In this document: in pieces, positions 24,795 through 34,164 of the stretch
Layout: each line of letters begins with the position of its first letter
Numbering within the stretch: position 1 is the first letter of the stretch
Made by a program: the position numbers and the translations under genes
DNA from: Phycisphaerae bacterium
GTDB lineage: Bacteria > Planctomycetota > Phycisphaerae > UBA1845
NCBI GenBank assembly: GCA_029260075.1
Contig: JAJDDY010000027.1
Coordinates: 218,460-282,459 of the forward strand
DNA length: 64,000 nucleotides
Direction: 5' to 3'
Notes under the pieces: model-generated
The model's database searches: none
What the model was told of the DNA's origin: nothing
Seen by the model: only the letters and a program-made list of their open reading frames with translations

Positions 24795-26510
24795 CTACCG
24801 CACCAGGGTCAGAAGTTCATTGATCAAGTCATCGACGACGCGCACAAAGCGCGACGTGCCTTGAAACGCACGTTCGTATTTCAATAGCGAAATCGCCTCT
24901 TCATCGAGGTTCACACCGCTAACGCTTTCGCGCTGCGCCGACAGTGACGCCAGAATCGACCCGGTCGCTTGCACGTCGTCGTTTACCGCCGCAGCGCGCA
25001 CCGCAACTGAGTTGGCGATCGAGCGTTGGAACCCGATCAGAGAGAGTTCCCGAAGGCTTGAGACCCCCGCTGTGTCGAGCGCCGCGATCCGACTGGCGTT
25101 CGTTCCATCGCCGGGGAGAAACTCAGACGCCGCAGCCAGAAGAAACGAATCTCGTTCGAGGGCCTCGTTGACCGCGATCGTGGTCGCGTCGCTCCCGGTA
25201 AAAAACGTATTGATGCCCAGCGCGGCGAGTACACCCGACGTATCCTCGCGCGAAGTCTGACCGTCGTTGCCAAACGTGAACGAAAATCCGTCGTCGGCCG
25301 TGAATTCCAAACGGTTGTCGATCGTGATCGAAGCGGTGACGCCGGTCACCTGGTTGTTGAATTCGTCGCGTAGTGATTCCAGCGTGGTGACGTCACTCGG
25401 GTCGACGTCGATCCGGTAGGCGACGGGTGTTCCCGTAGCCGTATCCGCTACGGCGATGAAGAAACTTCCGTTCGTCGGCGTCGTTGTCAGACCGGCGGAA
25501 CTCGCACCCAAGGGCACATCGGTCGCAAGCACATCCTGCGCCCCCACGACCGAAGCAAACCCAACAAGCCCCTGCCCATCCGCGTGAATCTTGTTGACTT
25601 CAGCGATGAGCGCTGCGGCCAATTCGTCAATCTTCTCGATTTGAGCGTTACGGTCTCGACCGACCAACAGCCCTTCGAGTGATCCGCCCTGAACATCCAC
25701 CTGCTGATTCGTATCTGCGAAGCGAACCGTTGTACGGATCGTATCACCCTCGGTTTCACTCACCGCCACGAGACCGCGCACCGAATTCCCTTGAACGAGT
25801 GCTTCGTTGGCGATGTAGACGTTGACCGTTCCGTTGGGTTGCTCGCGCACCGTGACGTCAAAGCGCTCGCTCAAGCGCCGCAACGCCGCGTCGCGTTGGT
25901 CGCGAAGTCCGGTGGCTTGCCCCCGCCGCCCCGCCTCAGCCGTCGTGATGTCTTCATTCAAGCGTGCAATGTCACGGGCGATGGTGTCGGCTTCTTCGAC
26001 GATAACCGTGATCTGTCCGTCGGCGTCGTTGGAGATCGTGGTCATCTGAGCGCGAAGTGTCCGAAGCGATTCCGCCAGACGCGCCCCGCTGTTGACGACG
26101 AGGTCGCGGATGGCTGGATCTTCGGGTGTGTTCTGTAGTTCGTCGAACGCGTGAAAGAAATCCGCCAGACCGGTCCCCACACCGGACTGCGACAACTCGT
26201 CAAAGAGCGGTTCGAGCTGCGCTAGCGATCCTTGCTGAGTTATCGCCGATTCGTTCGCCCCGATCGCAAGCCGCATGCGCGACTCGAGCGCTTCGTCTAT
26301 GTTGCGCTGAATCTGATTCAGCGCCACGCCCGCGCCAGGTTGAAGTTCGCCGGAAATGGGCGTGCCCTGAATTGGGTCAAGCAGTGGCGTCAGTCTTGTG
26401 AAGTCGGGACTGGACGCACTGCTGATATTGTTACCGACGACATTCAGCGCCCCCTCATACGTGAGGATCGCCGATCGGCCAATCTGTAGTGCGGAGTTAA
26501 GGAGTCCCAT
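24795..26510 (-). CDS. flgK: flagellar hook-associated protein 1
   Basis: 571 aa. Typical FlgK start (MGLLNSALQIGRSAILTYEG, NVVGNNISSASSPDFTRLTP), the LADFFHAFDELQNTPEDPAI segment, and a C-terminal SGVNLDEEAISLLKYERAFQ stretch close to the rod/hook family signature. FlgK joins the hook to FlgL. The preceding gene (FlgN-like) is its likely export chaperone, six bases upstream. Confidence 0.95.
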   Translation of the reverse strand: MGLLNSALQIGRSAILTYEGALNVVGNNISSASSPDFTRLTPLLDPIQGTPISGELQPGAGVALNQIQRNIDEALESRMRLAIGANESAITQQGSLAQLEPLFDELSQSGVGTGLADFFHAFDELQNTPEDPAIRDLVVNSGARLAESLRTLRAQMTTISNDADGQITVIVEEADTIARDIARLNEDITTAEAGRRGQATGLRDQRDAALRRLSERFDVTVREQPNGTVNVYIANEALVQGNSVRGLVAVSETEGDTIRTTVRFADTNQQVDVQGGSLEGLLVGRDRNAQIEKIDELAAALIAEVNKIHADGQGLVGFASVVGAQDVLATDVPLGASSAGLTTTPTNGSFFIAVADTATGTPVAYRIDVDPSDVTTLESLRDEFNNQVTGVTASITIDNRLEFTADDGFSFTFGNDGQTSREDTSGVLAALGINTFFTGSDATTIAVNEALERDSFLLAAASEFLPGDGTNASRIAALDTAGVSSLRELSLIGFQRSIANSVAVRAAAVNDDVQATGSILASLSAQRESVSGVNLDEEAISLLKYERAFQGTSRFVRVVDDLINELLTLVR

Positions 26511-26516
26511 CGCGTG

Positions 26517-27026
26517 CTATCCCATCATCTCGAAAATGCCGGCGGTTGGCACCGTAACCACGGCGCCATCACCGGCGTACCCTGTGGGTTGTTCGTCCGC
26601 AGGCCGTACCGACGCGAAGACCCATCTGAGGTGGCCCACGACTTCGCGGGCGACGACCGACACAGTGGCGTTCGTCCTGGCGACCAAAGCGACGGCATCG
26701 CGTAATCGGTCGACAACACAAACCAACCCGTCCCGCGCGCCACCCGACAATCGCGCCGTAAGTTGCGACATCGTCATCGTTCGCCCGGCGCCTTCGGGAA
26801 GTTGCCAATCGTTGGCCATGGCGTCCATAAGCTGCAAACGCAGGCCGTTTCGCTGCTCGATAGACCGCACCAACGCCACCTCGCGCTCACCGACACGCTG
26901 CATGGCAGGCAGATCGGCCCGACGCATGGCGTCCAACTTCAATTGCAACACGTCGGCCAACTCCATCTGCAACTGGCACAGGGCGTCGAGTAACCGGGAA
27001 AATTCTCTTAGACGTTTTTGTTCCAT
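26517..27026 (-). CDS. flgN: FlgN-like flagellar export chaperone
   Basis: 169 aa from ATG 27026 (a TTG at 27038 is the alternative). Almost wholly helical, with an N-terminal coiled-coil of the FlgN type (LLDALCQLQMELADVLQLKL, REVALVRSIEQRNGLRLQLM). FlgN holds FlgK and FlgL before export. Sequence identity in this family is low, so position between the flgJ-like gene and flgK is part of the evidence. The C-terminal third is less clear. Confidence 0.65.
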   Translation of the reverse strand: MEQKRLREFSRLLDALCQLQMELADVLQLKLDAMRRADLPAMQRVGEREVALVRSIEQRNGLRLQLMDAMANDWQLPEGAGRTMTMSQLTARLSGGARDGLVCVVDRLRDAVALVARTNATVSVVAREVVGHLRWVFASVRPADEQPTGYAGDGAVVTVPTAGIFEMMG

Positions 27027-27048
27027 AACGTTTGCCAAATCTTGGTAG

Positions 27049-27363
27049 TTACTGCTTCGTTTGCGCTCCAGCGCCCATCAGTTCCGCCTGACGCGAAAAC
27101 TGCCGGCTGATCGCAGCCATCGGTCCGCGCTGTATCGTCATGCCGAGTTCTTCCGCGATCAATCCATGCAACTGCGCCGTGAACACTTCCTCGCCGCGAC
27201 CACCGTGACCATACTCTCCCTTGAGCGAACTCTCGCGCATCGCCTTGAGGAGCGTCCCGAAGAACACTGAACCAATGACGCGCCCGGTCGTTTCCTTAAC
27301 GCGACGCACCTGGTCGGTGCCCGTTGTCGGGGCGGTTGCGGATAGCATGGATTCCACGTTCAC
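27049..27363 (-). CDS. flgJ: rod-binding protein, FlgJ N-terminal domain only
   Basis: 104 aa. Contains FFGTLLKAMRESSLKGEYGH and EEVFTAQLHGLIAEELG, the rod-binding domain of FlgJ. There is no muramidase domain, as in many bacteria where a separate enzyme cuts the peptidoglycan for the rod. It follows flgI by two bases. Confidence 0.85.
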   Translation of the reverse strand: MNVESMLSATAPTTGTDQVRRVKETTGRVIGSVFFGTLLKAMRESSLKGEYGHGGRGEEVFTAQLHGLIAEELGMTIQRGPMAAISRQFSRQAELMGAGAQTKQ

Positions 27364-27365
27364 AC

Positions 27366-28502
27366 TTACCCCTCATACATCAGGCGAGCGTGCAGCTTGC
27401 CCGCTCGATGAATCTGTTCAAGAATCGAAACCCGATCGGCGAACGGTACCTTGAGGCGGTTCAACGCATCGAGCAGATCAGCGAGTTTCGGTTGGCGGTC
27501 CGCCTCACGATCGAGGGCCACGAAATCCTGCCGCTCAAACGCCGCCCGCGGAGTCGTTCCGTCAGCAAGTGGCGCCGCGACGGTCACGGTCATCCCACGC
27601 TGCGAGATTACTACTGGCGAAATGCGCGTGTCACCCGTAACAACAATAGTTCCCGAAACCCGGTTGACCGTGACGCGGGCTTCGTTCGATTCCATAAGAA
27701 TCGGGGTCTGTTCCACGTCGCGAATCCACGACGCCGGATCAGCCAGTTGATGTTCGGGGATCAGCACGACGATGTTCTTGCTGTCGATCGCCAGCGCTAC
27801 GCGATCCACGTCGGCTGAGATGCTCAACTCCTTATCCACCGCCTGAGCAACAGCCGCCGCGACCGACCAACCCGCATGCGCTTCGTCCAGCACAAGCGTG
27901 ATGTAGGTCTGGTCCGACTGGATCCACGGGTTCCGGATCCCTTCCTGACGGAGGTCTCCTCCCCTGGCGAGCACGTTGATGAACACGTTTCGTTCGAGTC
28001 GTGCCCCGCCGCGAATCACACCAGACGTTGGTGTCAATTCGTTGATTTCCACCAACCCTTGGGCGAATCCGAACAGACCGCCGACTGACGGTTGGTGATA
28101 GATCAACGGCGTGGGAAGCAAGCGACCACCGGCCAGACTCTTGGCCGCGTGGGCGGCGACGGTCACATCCAACAGGTCGCCCTCACGGGCACCGTGCTCG
28201 GGGATCACGACCTCCAATTGCACGATCGCCACATTCTTCGTGTTCGAGATTTCCGATAGCTCGTTCACCTCGACACCGAATCGCCGAACACCAGCGCGAA
28301 GCGCTTTCATCGTCGGAAGATACTTTGAAGGGTCGCCCGTCTGGGACAGCCCGAAGACCAACCCCTGACCGATCAACACGTTCGTTCCCTGACCCTGGAG
28401 TCGCGTCACGTCGCCGACACGCGCTACCTGCGCCAGCGCCGCAGCGGGAATCGCCACGATCCAGAACAAAGGAACAATCACTAATGTGGAGGGTCGTATC
28501 AT
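27366..28502 (-). CDS. flgI: flagellar P-ring protein
   Basis: 378 aa with a signal peptide (TLVIVPLFWIVAIPAAALAQ). FlgI motifs: VARVGDVTRLQGQGTNVLIG, GLVFGLSQTGDPSKYLPTMK, and ISPVVISQRGMTVTV near the end. It forms the ring around the rod in the peptidoglycan layer. It directly follows flgH (four-base gap). Confidence 0.96.
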   Translation of the reverse strand: MIRPSTLVIVPLFWIVAIPAAALAQVARVGDVTRLQGQGTNVLIGQGLVFGLSQTGDPSKYLPTMKALRAGVRRFGVEVNELSEISNTKNVAIVQLEVVIPEHGAREGDLLDVTVAAHAAKSLAGGRLLPTPLIYHQPSVGGLFGFAQGLVEINELTPTSGVIRGGARLERNVFINVLARGGDLRQEGIRNPWIQSDQTYITLVLDEAHAGWSVAAAVAQAVDKELSISADVDRVALAIDSKNIVVLIPEHQLADPASWIRDVEQTPILMESNEARVTVNRVSGTIVVTGDTRISPVVISQRGMTVTVAAPLADGTTPRAAFERQDFVALDREADRQPKLADLLDALNRLKVPFADRVSILEQIHRAGKLHARLMYEG

Positions 28503-28506
28503 CGTG

Positions 28507-29217
28507 CTAAATCGGTCTCAGCAAATCAAGGAGCCGCAACAACCACCCACGCTTGACCCCGTCACGAACCGCGCCTTCGTTTTGCATGGCGATCGTCTTG
28601 CTCGCGAGTTGCGTGCTAAGAATCGTGTTGTCGGCCGTCACATCCTCTTTACGGCACTTGCCGGTAAGCGTGATCGAACTCACTTCACGGTCATGCGTCA
28701 CCTGCGCCTTGGCTTCCAGTACAATCACGCCGTTAGGTTTCACATCGATAATCTGACCGGTGAGTCGCGTAACCAGCGAGTCTTCTCGCGAGGCGTCTGA
28801 GTCTGATTGATTTCTGTTGTTGATGCTGAGGTCAAGCCCCGGACGCCCACGACTAAACGTCGCCGCGCCAATCCCGCCATCCTTGAAGTTGACGAACCCA
28901 TCCAACTCTGTCTTCATATTGAGCTTCTTCTTGGTCGTGAGCTCCGCCTCCGCTTCAAACTCTCGTCGTTCCCGAACGATGATCGTGATCAGATCACCCA
29001 CCTTGAACGTCTTCGGCGGCTTCGGCGGCAACGTCACCCAGGAATATCGATCGTAAACCGCGTTGCGTATGTTCTTGGTCGCTTCGCGGGGCGCGATCGG
29101 CTGAACGACGCCGGCGTTCGCTTGACGAACCCGCGCGCCGATCGACGAAGTCTGCGCCACGGCGCGATCGGCCGTGAACGCCACCGTGATCATGATCATG
29201 ACGACAATCTGCTTCAT
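28507..29217 (-). CDS. flgH: flagellar L-ring lipoprotein-family protein
   Basis: 236 aa from ATG 29217, preceded by GGGAG; the open frame extends into flgA but the true start is clear. The N-terminus is a signal peptide (VVMIMITVAFTADRAVAQ) without a lipobox Cys, unlike E. coli FlgH. Family motifs: FKVGDLITIIVRERREFEAE, LTGQIIDVKPNGVIVLEAKA, DNTILSTQLASKTIAMQNEG. It forms the outer-membrane ring, implying a true outer membrane. Confidence 0.94.
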   Translation of the reverse strand: MKQIVVMIMITVAFTADRAVAQTSSIGARVRQANAGVVQPIAPREATKNIRNAVYDRYSWVTLPPKPPKTFKVGDLITIIVRERREFEAEAELTTKKKLNMKTELDGFVNFKDGGIGAATFSRGRPGLDLSINNRNQSDSDASREDSLVTRLTGQIIDVKPNGVIVLEAKAQVTHDREVSSITLTGKCRKEDVTADNTILSTQLASKTIAMQNEGAVRDGVKRGWLLRLLDLLRPI

Positions 29218-29222
29218 GGGTT

Positions 29223-30389
29223 TCAACTCCCTGCCACACGGTTGGCACTCCATCCTTGCGGATGGCGCCCGACTTGTACACGTCCCGGTCCCACGACAAC
29301 GGCGTCGAACCGATTTTTCCTTCGGTTCGAGGAACTGATGCTGACCGTCTCGCCGAGGCGCCCGTCGGCCATCGCCGTACCGCTCGTCTCAACACGAACC
29401 ATTCCGGTTATCGACGTGAGCATGACAATCTGCCCTCGCGTCACGAGGGGCACGGACTCGATCTCGTCCGCCTGAATCACACTGCCTGCCGGGATGAACC
29501 GCTTAGCGCGCTGTCCAACCGACTGCGCCAAGTCGCGCAATCCAAGATCGACAAGGCGAACAAGCGAAACCGGCGTAAGGTGTACATCGCGAGATTGAAT
29601 CGTTGCACCCTGATTGATGGCCCGCCCTGCGGTCGTAACTTGGCGTATCAGCTTGACGTTGGCGTGAATCGACACCGTCTGGACCACATGCCCCTCAGCC
29701 AGTACATCGATCTCCAGCGGTATCAACCCCAACGCCGAGCCGGGTCGGCGACGGATGCGAAAATCAAACGTGGAACCATTCAGTTCGAGAATCTGGTCAA
29801 ACCCTCTATCGAACACGACATCCGCCCTACCGCCGTAGCGCGCCAACTCCGTGTCGAAGAAGCGCACCACCGCACTCCGCAGAGTCTCGTCCACTTTGAC
29901 GCGGTTCAAAGTCGTTGGTGCTTGCTGCGACGATATACGGTGTCGAACCGGTGTCACCGCCGAGCGGGATCGAGTCCGCACTTCCGTCACCGCAGCGCGA
30001 TCCGCCGGACGCGTGACCACACATCGCATCGCACCGCTCAACGTAAGCTCCGCCATGTTCGCCCCGGCGGCGATCATCGCCTCCCGAACCATATCCATGT
30101 GTATGACACGCGATCCACCGGCCGGCGGCGCGTTACTGACGACCAAGTCGGAAAATCGTTCGGCATCGTCGGGCGCAAACCCACGCATCGCGCAGAGATC
30201 GGACAGTTGGATACCGTCATCGACCACGACGCTTGTAGGCCACATACGAAGAGACGCCGCCGAAAGCATCGACGGCGACACCATCATCACCAACACAATC
30301 ACCGCGGGGCGAAATGCGATTCGCATAGACTGGGACAGGCATGCTGGCCGTCTCTGCCGATTGAATTGGACGCAATCCTTGCGTTTCAT
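29223..30389 (-). CDS. flgA: P-ring assembly chaperone FlgA
   Basis: About 388 aa. AGGAAG precedes two ATGs at 30392 and 30389; an ATG at 30326 would begin directly at the signal peptide (MRIAFRPAVIVLVMMVSPSM). The C-terminal part has the SAF-type segment AGRAINQGATIQSRDVHLTP, then AQSVGQRAKRFIPAGSVIQA and IVMLTSITGMVRVETSGTAM. FlgA guides FlgI polymerisation in the periplasm. Longer than E. coli FlgA (about 220 aa) because of an N-terminal domain. Four bases separate it from the flgH ATG region. Confidence 0.9.
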   Translation of the reverse strand: MKRKDCVQFNRQRRPACLSQSMRIAFRPAVIVLVMMVSPSMLSAASLRMWPTSVVVDDGIQLSDLCAMRGFAPDDAERFSDLVVSNAPPAGGSRVIHMDMVREAMIAAGANMAELTLSGAMRCVVTRPADRAAVTEVRTRSRSAVTPVRHRISSQQAPTTLNRVKVDETLRSAVVRFFDTELARYGGRADVVFDRGFDQILELNGSTFDFRIRRRPGSALGLIPLEIDVLAEGHVVQTVSIHANVKLIRQVTTAGRAINQGATIQSRDVHLTPVSLVRLVDLGLRDLAQSVGQRAKRFIPAGSVIQADEIESVPLVTRGQIVMLTSITGMVRVETSGTAMADGRLGETVSISSSNRRKNRFDAVVVGPGRVQVGRHPQGWSANRVAGS

Positions 30390-30562
30390 CATCGCTTCCT
30401 GCGGGCGACAACCCGAGTTACCGGCCTCGCCCGGAACGGTGTGACACCGGAGTCACACCCATGCAAGCACGAGCCCACGCTCGCGTAACACTCTTTGAAA
30501 CATCCTCTATCCACGGCCGCTGTCGTCCGACCGCAACGAACTCAACCTATCTCATCAACCGC

Positions 30563-31372
30563 CTAGAACCGCCTGAGATTGCTGACGATCTGCAACGACT
30601 CGTCTGCGGCTTTGATCGACTGACTGTTGAGTTCAAACGCCCGCTGCGTGGTGATCAACGCGATCAACTCGCGCACCGGATCGACATTACTCATTTCCAA
30701 TTGACCTTGCGCGACGGCGCCGAGACCGTCCGAATCGGGTGTACCCGTAATGGCCACGCCGGAGGCATCGGTCTCAATGAACAGGTTACGCCCGATTTGC
30801 GAAAGCCCCTCCGGATTCACGAAACGAGCCAGGTCGATTTGACCCACGGTGCTCAGCGTCGGCGCCCCTTGTTGCCGCACGCGAACGTCGCCGTTGCGAC
30901 CAATCGTAATCTGCAGTTGATCGTCCGGGATAACGATCGGCGGTTCGAGAATGGCGCCGCCGGAATTCGCCAATACGACGTTACCCTGCGAGTTCCGTAC
31001 GAAGTTTCCCGCCCGCGTGTAGGCGATCGTCGTGTCGCCGTCGTGTACCGTCTGTACTTGGAAGAATCCTTCGCCGTCGATCCGAAGATCGAGCGGCCTG
31101 TCGGTCGCGTCCACGGCGCCCTCGGCATAGTTGATCTGCGTGCCCGATATCGCCACACCCGTTCCCACAAGAATCCCATGCGGAATCGGTTCGTCCTGAG
31201 CGTTCGGAATGCCCGGTTCGCGCTTGATCTGATAGAGCAAGTCCTCGAAATTGACGCGCGACCGCTTGAAACCCTGTGTGTTAATGTTCGCCAGGTTGTT
31301 GGCGATCACGTTGAGCTTCTCGTCAAGCGCCCGCATACCCGAGGCGGCTGCATGTAGTGCAATCACGGCCAT
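30563..31372 (-). CDS. flgG: flagellar basal-body rod protein FlgG
   Basis: 269 aa, near the usual 260. Motifs: MRALDEKLNVIANNLANINT, QGFKRSRVNFEDLLYQ, LRIDGEGFFQV, and the C-terminal VRELIALITTQRAFELNSQS. Distal rod subunit. 105 bases after flgF; a 173-base gap then separates it from flgA, in which no gene is seen. Confidence 0.96.
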   Translation of the reverse strand: MAVIALHAAASGMRALDEKLNVIANNLANINTQGFKRSRVNFEDLLYQIKREPGIPNAQDEPIPHGILVGTGVAISGTQINYAEGAVDATDRPLDLRIDGEGFFQVQTVHDGDTTIAYTRAGNFVRNSQGNVVLANSGGAILEPPIVIPDDQLQITIGRNGDVRVRQQGAPTLSTVGQIDLARFVNPEGLSQIGRNLFIETDASGVAITGTPDSDGLGAVAQGQLEMSNVDPVRELIALITTQRAFELNSQSIKAADESLQIVSNLRRF

Positions 31373-31477
31373 AAGACGATGATCCCGAACAATCCGTCGA
31401 AACAGTGTGAAGCAAGCATTCCGCTCGCTCGACTACCGGCCAATTTCTAGTGCCAAACTGATGGCACATAATTCGTA

Positions 31478-32248
31478 CTAGGCATCCAGTCGACCCAGCG
31501 TCGAAACCGCTTGGGCGGTCATTTGATCTTGCATTTGAAGCATCGTGGCGTTGAGCTGATACGCCCGCGCCACTTCGATCATCGAAACCATGCCCGTAGA
31601 CGCATTCACGTTGGACCCTTCGCGCGACTGGGCGATAATGCGTCCCGGCGCCGGCGTCATCTCTCGCGGGCCGGCATCGAACAAGTTCTCGCCGACCTTC
31701 TTCAGCGTTTGTTTGTTGGCGGTCGTCGTCAGCGCCAACTGCGCGACCACGGTCTCTCCTTGACGGACGGCGCCGTTCCGAATGATTTCGACTTCCCCGC
31801 CGTCCGCTGCGAAGCTTATGGGGCTGCCACCCGCATCGTGTACTCGCCAGCGACCGTTACCCGCAGCCAACACAAGTTCTCCGCTCGTGCTAATGGCAAA
31901 CTCACCGTCGCGTGTATATCGTGTCTCCGTGCCGTCACCGACTTCAAAGAAACCCTCTCCTTGGATCGCGACATCCAGCGGTCGACTCGTCCGCTCGATC
32001 GGACCTTGCTCGAAGATGTGGGCGCTCGGCCGGACGTTGAGGCCACCGGCTAGGTCGTCTAACACAGGGTGCGCGAGGCCTTGCTTGCCACCACCTGCAC
32101 GACTCTCGACGTCGCGCTGAGTGATCACGGCAAGATCTCGCTTGAAACCGGTCGTGCCCACATTGGCGATGTTGTTGGCGATAATGGTCTGCCGATGCTC
32201 GTTCACTTGCATCCCCGCGGCCGACAACCAGATTCCATAACTGCTCAT
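31478..32248 (-). CDS. flgF: flagellar basal-body rod protein FlgF
   Basis: 256 aa. MSSYGIWLSAAGMQVNEHRQ and IIANNIANVGTTGFKRD at the N-terminus, RPLDVAIQGEGFFEVGDG in the middle, and MVSMIEVARAYQLNATMLQM at the C-terminus mark a rod/hook family protein. Placement before flgG and the longer divergence favour FlgF (proximal rod). It begins three bases after the stop of a small upstream gene. Confidence 0.88.
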   Translation of the reverse strand: MSSYGIWLSAAGMQVNEHRQTIIANNIANVGTTGFKRDLAVITQRDVESRAGGGKQGLAHPVLDDLAGGLNVRPSAHIFEQGPIERTSRPLDVAIQGEGFFEVGDGTETRYTRDGEFAISTSGELVLAAGNGRWRVHDAGGSPISFAADGGEVEIIRNGAVRQGETVVAQLALTTTANKQTLKKVGENLFDAGPREMTPAPGRIIAQSREGSNVNASTGMVSMIEVARAYQLNATMLQMQDQMTAQAVSTLGRLDA

Positions 32249-32251
32249 GCC

Positions 32252-32434
32252 CTACTCCGACGCCGCGTCGGCGGAACCATCAACGTCTGCGGTTGACAAG
32301 GACGCCAGACCCGCGAAATGTGTGGCGACCAATTCCAGTGTCCGCTGGCGAACCAACTCGCCCAGCGATTCCCAATCGAGTGTCACATTGTCGGCACCAT
32401 CCATTGCGGTTTCCGTTTGCATTACTTTTCGCAT
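32252..32434 (-). CDS. small hypothetical protein at the head of the flagellar operon
   Basis: 60 aa from ATG 32434 (GTG 32455 possible). Acidic, with a helix LGELVRQRTLELVATHFAGL. It ends three bases before the flgF start, so it is probably translated from the same mRNA. No family recognised; it may be a small regulator or export factor, but there is no motif to support either. Confidence 0.5.
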   Translation of the reverse strand: MRKVMQTETAMDGADNVTLDWESLGELVRQRTLELVATHFAGLASLSTADVDGSADAASE

Positions 32435-32808
32435 CCCACATTCAACTGTGGACACACCGCACGACAGCGATGTGATCTACCTCCTTCAACACCGCCCGTG
32501 CCATTCCGCAAAGCGCCGTTTAGAAATAGGCGTCGACCATCACCTTGAATCCTTATTAACTATGCTCTTGCAAAGGGTTACAAGAGAATACCTCAACCAG
32601 AAATCGCGATGGACGCGGCATGCTGACGCCGCGCGGACGCGCAGGTCTTGCCGGTCGATCGGCAGTACCAGCCGGATCGAGACGCAGAACTTGAGCGGTG
32701 TGCATGGAACGTGAGGCGGACGAATCCGTTGGGGCGGTTGCGTGCCCCCGGGGGAAACGGCACAATGCCGCCGGTGGGCTGTTGAATCGTCTCGCGGCCT
32801 TTTGATGC

Positions 32809-32950
32809 TTCGTCTCAACTCAAGTGACGGGCTGTTCCGATCCGAGCCGCGACCGTGAGGGAGCGATTTCGAGTTGTCACGACCGGATTTCAATCGTCCG
32901 CTTCCTTACGGTCGCGGCTCTGAATGAACGAACGGAACCCGCAAGTTTGG
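32809..32950. repeat. GAGCCGCGACCG hairpin element
   Basis: GAGCCGCGACCGTGAGGGAG at 32844 pairs with CTTCCTTACGGTCGCGGCTC at 32901, with AAGTGACGGGCT outside the left arm as in the MITE at 6169. Bounds approximate. Confidence 0.6.
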
Positions 32951-32957
32951 CTGTCTG

Positions 32958-33077
32958 TTGAAAAAGTGTGGCACCGGCTTCCAACCGGTGATCCATTAGC
33001 GATTTCCGCCTCTTGACGGGGGCAAGTCCAGTTTTCCCGTGCGGGTTCGCGGTGACGCACTTGAATACCTGCATTGG
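32958..33077 (-). repeat. family A repeat, full-length copy
   Basis: Reverse-oriented copy of the 3484-3627 element: reads, in family orientation, GTATTCAAG, then GGCGGAAATCGCTAATGGATCACCGG, then GTGCCACACTTT. Aligned over about 115 bases. Confidence 0.65.
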
Positions 33078-33237
33078 TCAACACCCTGTTCGGGTTGGTG
33101 ATGCACTAGCCCTCGTGCGATCCGGCTGGAAGTCGGCGTCTCAGCGCCGTGTATGCGCTGCCCAACATGCTGTCATTCAGTAGGGTCTTGTTCATGGGTC
33201 GATTGGGCGACGTCCCGATCGCAAATCACCTACTACA

Positions 33238-34044
33238 ATGATCATCACGTTCCTGTACTCACTGGCTGGCGGCACGTTGCTGATCCTGTCCACAGCCAAC
33301 GTCAGTCAGATCGCCTGGCCCTTCCTGCGACTGATCGGGCTGATTACGTTCGCCCTGGTTTGCTCGGCGACGGTGTGGACCATCGCACAAGGCGGCGACG
33401 TCACCGCTCTCGAAAACGTCTGGGCGATGCGTCTCGGGCTCGTGGTCGCAAGCGGTGCGTTCCTACTTGTAATGATGGCCCCGTTCGTCCTGCGAATTCC
33501 GCGAGCCTTCCGCGTGGTCGCGTTCGTTAGCGGCTTGGCCGGTCTGTGCGCCACGGCACTGTCCACTATTGCCCGGCTGGAAGCAGGCCCGAGCGATCCG
33601 CTACGCATCGCGATGCTCACGCTTTCGGCGGTTTTGGGATCAGCCTTATTGGGTAGCATTACCATCGCGTGGCTGTTGGGGCACGCCTATCTGACCGCAA
33701 CGAAAATGACGATCGACCCGCTTCGGCACTTCAGTCGCGTGCTTTCATGGTCCATCGCGGTCCGATTGGCATTCACTGCCGTCAGCGTGGGACTGGCTGC
33801 GTGGGTGAGCGGAACGGAACCGGTGTCGATATTCGCGGAGCTGAAGGCGGCGTGGCTCATCGTTTCACTGCGCGTCGTCGTGGGGCTGGTGGCGGTGGCC
33901 CTGTTCGCATATATGGTATCCTCATGCGTGCGACTTCGCTCGACGCAATCCGCCACCGGCATCCTGTACTTCGGATCGGTCTGTGCGTACGTCGGCGAAA
34001 TCGCTAGTCAACAGCTTATTACGGAGTGCGGTTGGCCGATCTAG
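33238..34044 (+). CDS. polytopic membrane protein of unknown function
   Basis: 268 aa with about eight hydrophobic helices (MIITFLYSLAGGTLLILSTA; FAFALV-like LITFALVCSATVWTIAQ; AVRLAFTAVSVGLAAWV; VVGLVAVALFAYMV). The start is ATG 33238. No family motif recognised. The stop codon TAG at 34042-34044 is the first three bases of a MITE end (TAGTGC), so the original C-terminus may have been longer. Confidence 0.6.
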   Translation: MIITFLYSLAGGTLLILSTANVSQIAWPFLRLIGLITFALVCSATVWTIAQGGDVTALENVWAMRLGLVVASGAFLLVMMAPFVLRIPRAFRVVAFVSGLAGLCATALSTIARLEAGPSDPLRIAMLTLSAVLGSALLGSITIAWLLGHAYLTATKMTIDPLRHFSRVLSWSIAVRLAFTAVSVGLAAWVSGTEPVSIFAELKAAWLIVSLRVVVGLVAVALFAYMVSSCVRLRSTQSATGILYFGSVCAYVGEIASQQLITECGWPI

Positions 34045-34160
34045 TGCGGTGTCACACACCGCGTGACGGGCTTACCGAGCCGCGACCGCAAGCAAGCGGA
34101 GTTGTGAAGACTGGCCGCGACAGCTCGAAACGCCCCCTAGCGGTCGCGCCTTGGTGGCCA
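34041..34160 (+). mobile_element. MITE, right arm damaged
   Basis: Left end CTAGTGCGGTGTCACACACC, then CGCGTGACGGGCTTACCGAG and GAGCCGCGACCGCAAGCAAG. The right arm survives only as a degraded AACGCCCCCTAGCGGTCGCG before another repeat family starts. Confidence 0.6.
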
Positions 34161-34164
34161 CCTC

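Larger units (their letters stand above)
32456..33237. other. upstream region of the flagellar operon, with repeats
   Basis: 782 bases. The flagellar promoter should lie in 32456-32600, but no sigma-28 or sigma-54 boxes were recognised. From 32809 on it is repeat DNA. GC is lower around 32540-32590. Confidence 0.4.

Noticed and set aside
29256..30488. 410-codon plus-strand frame opposite flgA
   Set aside because: Rich in Arg and His, no family, mirror of a clear flagellar gene; a by-product of GC-rich codons.
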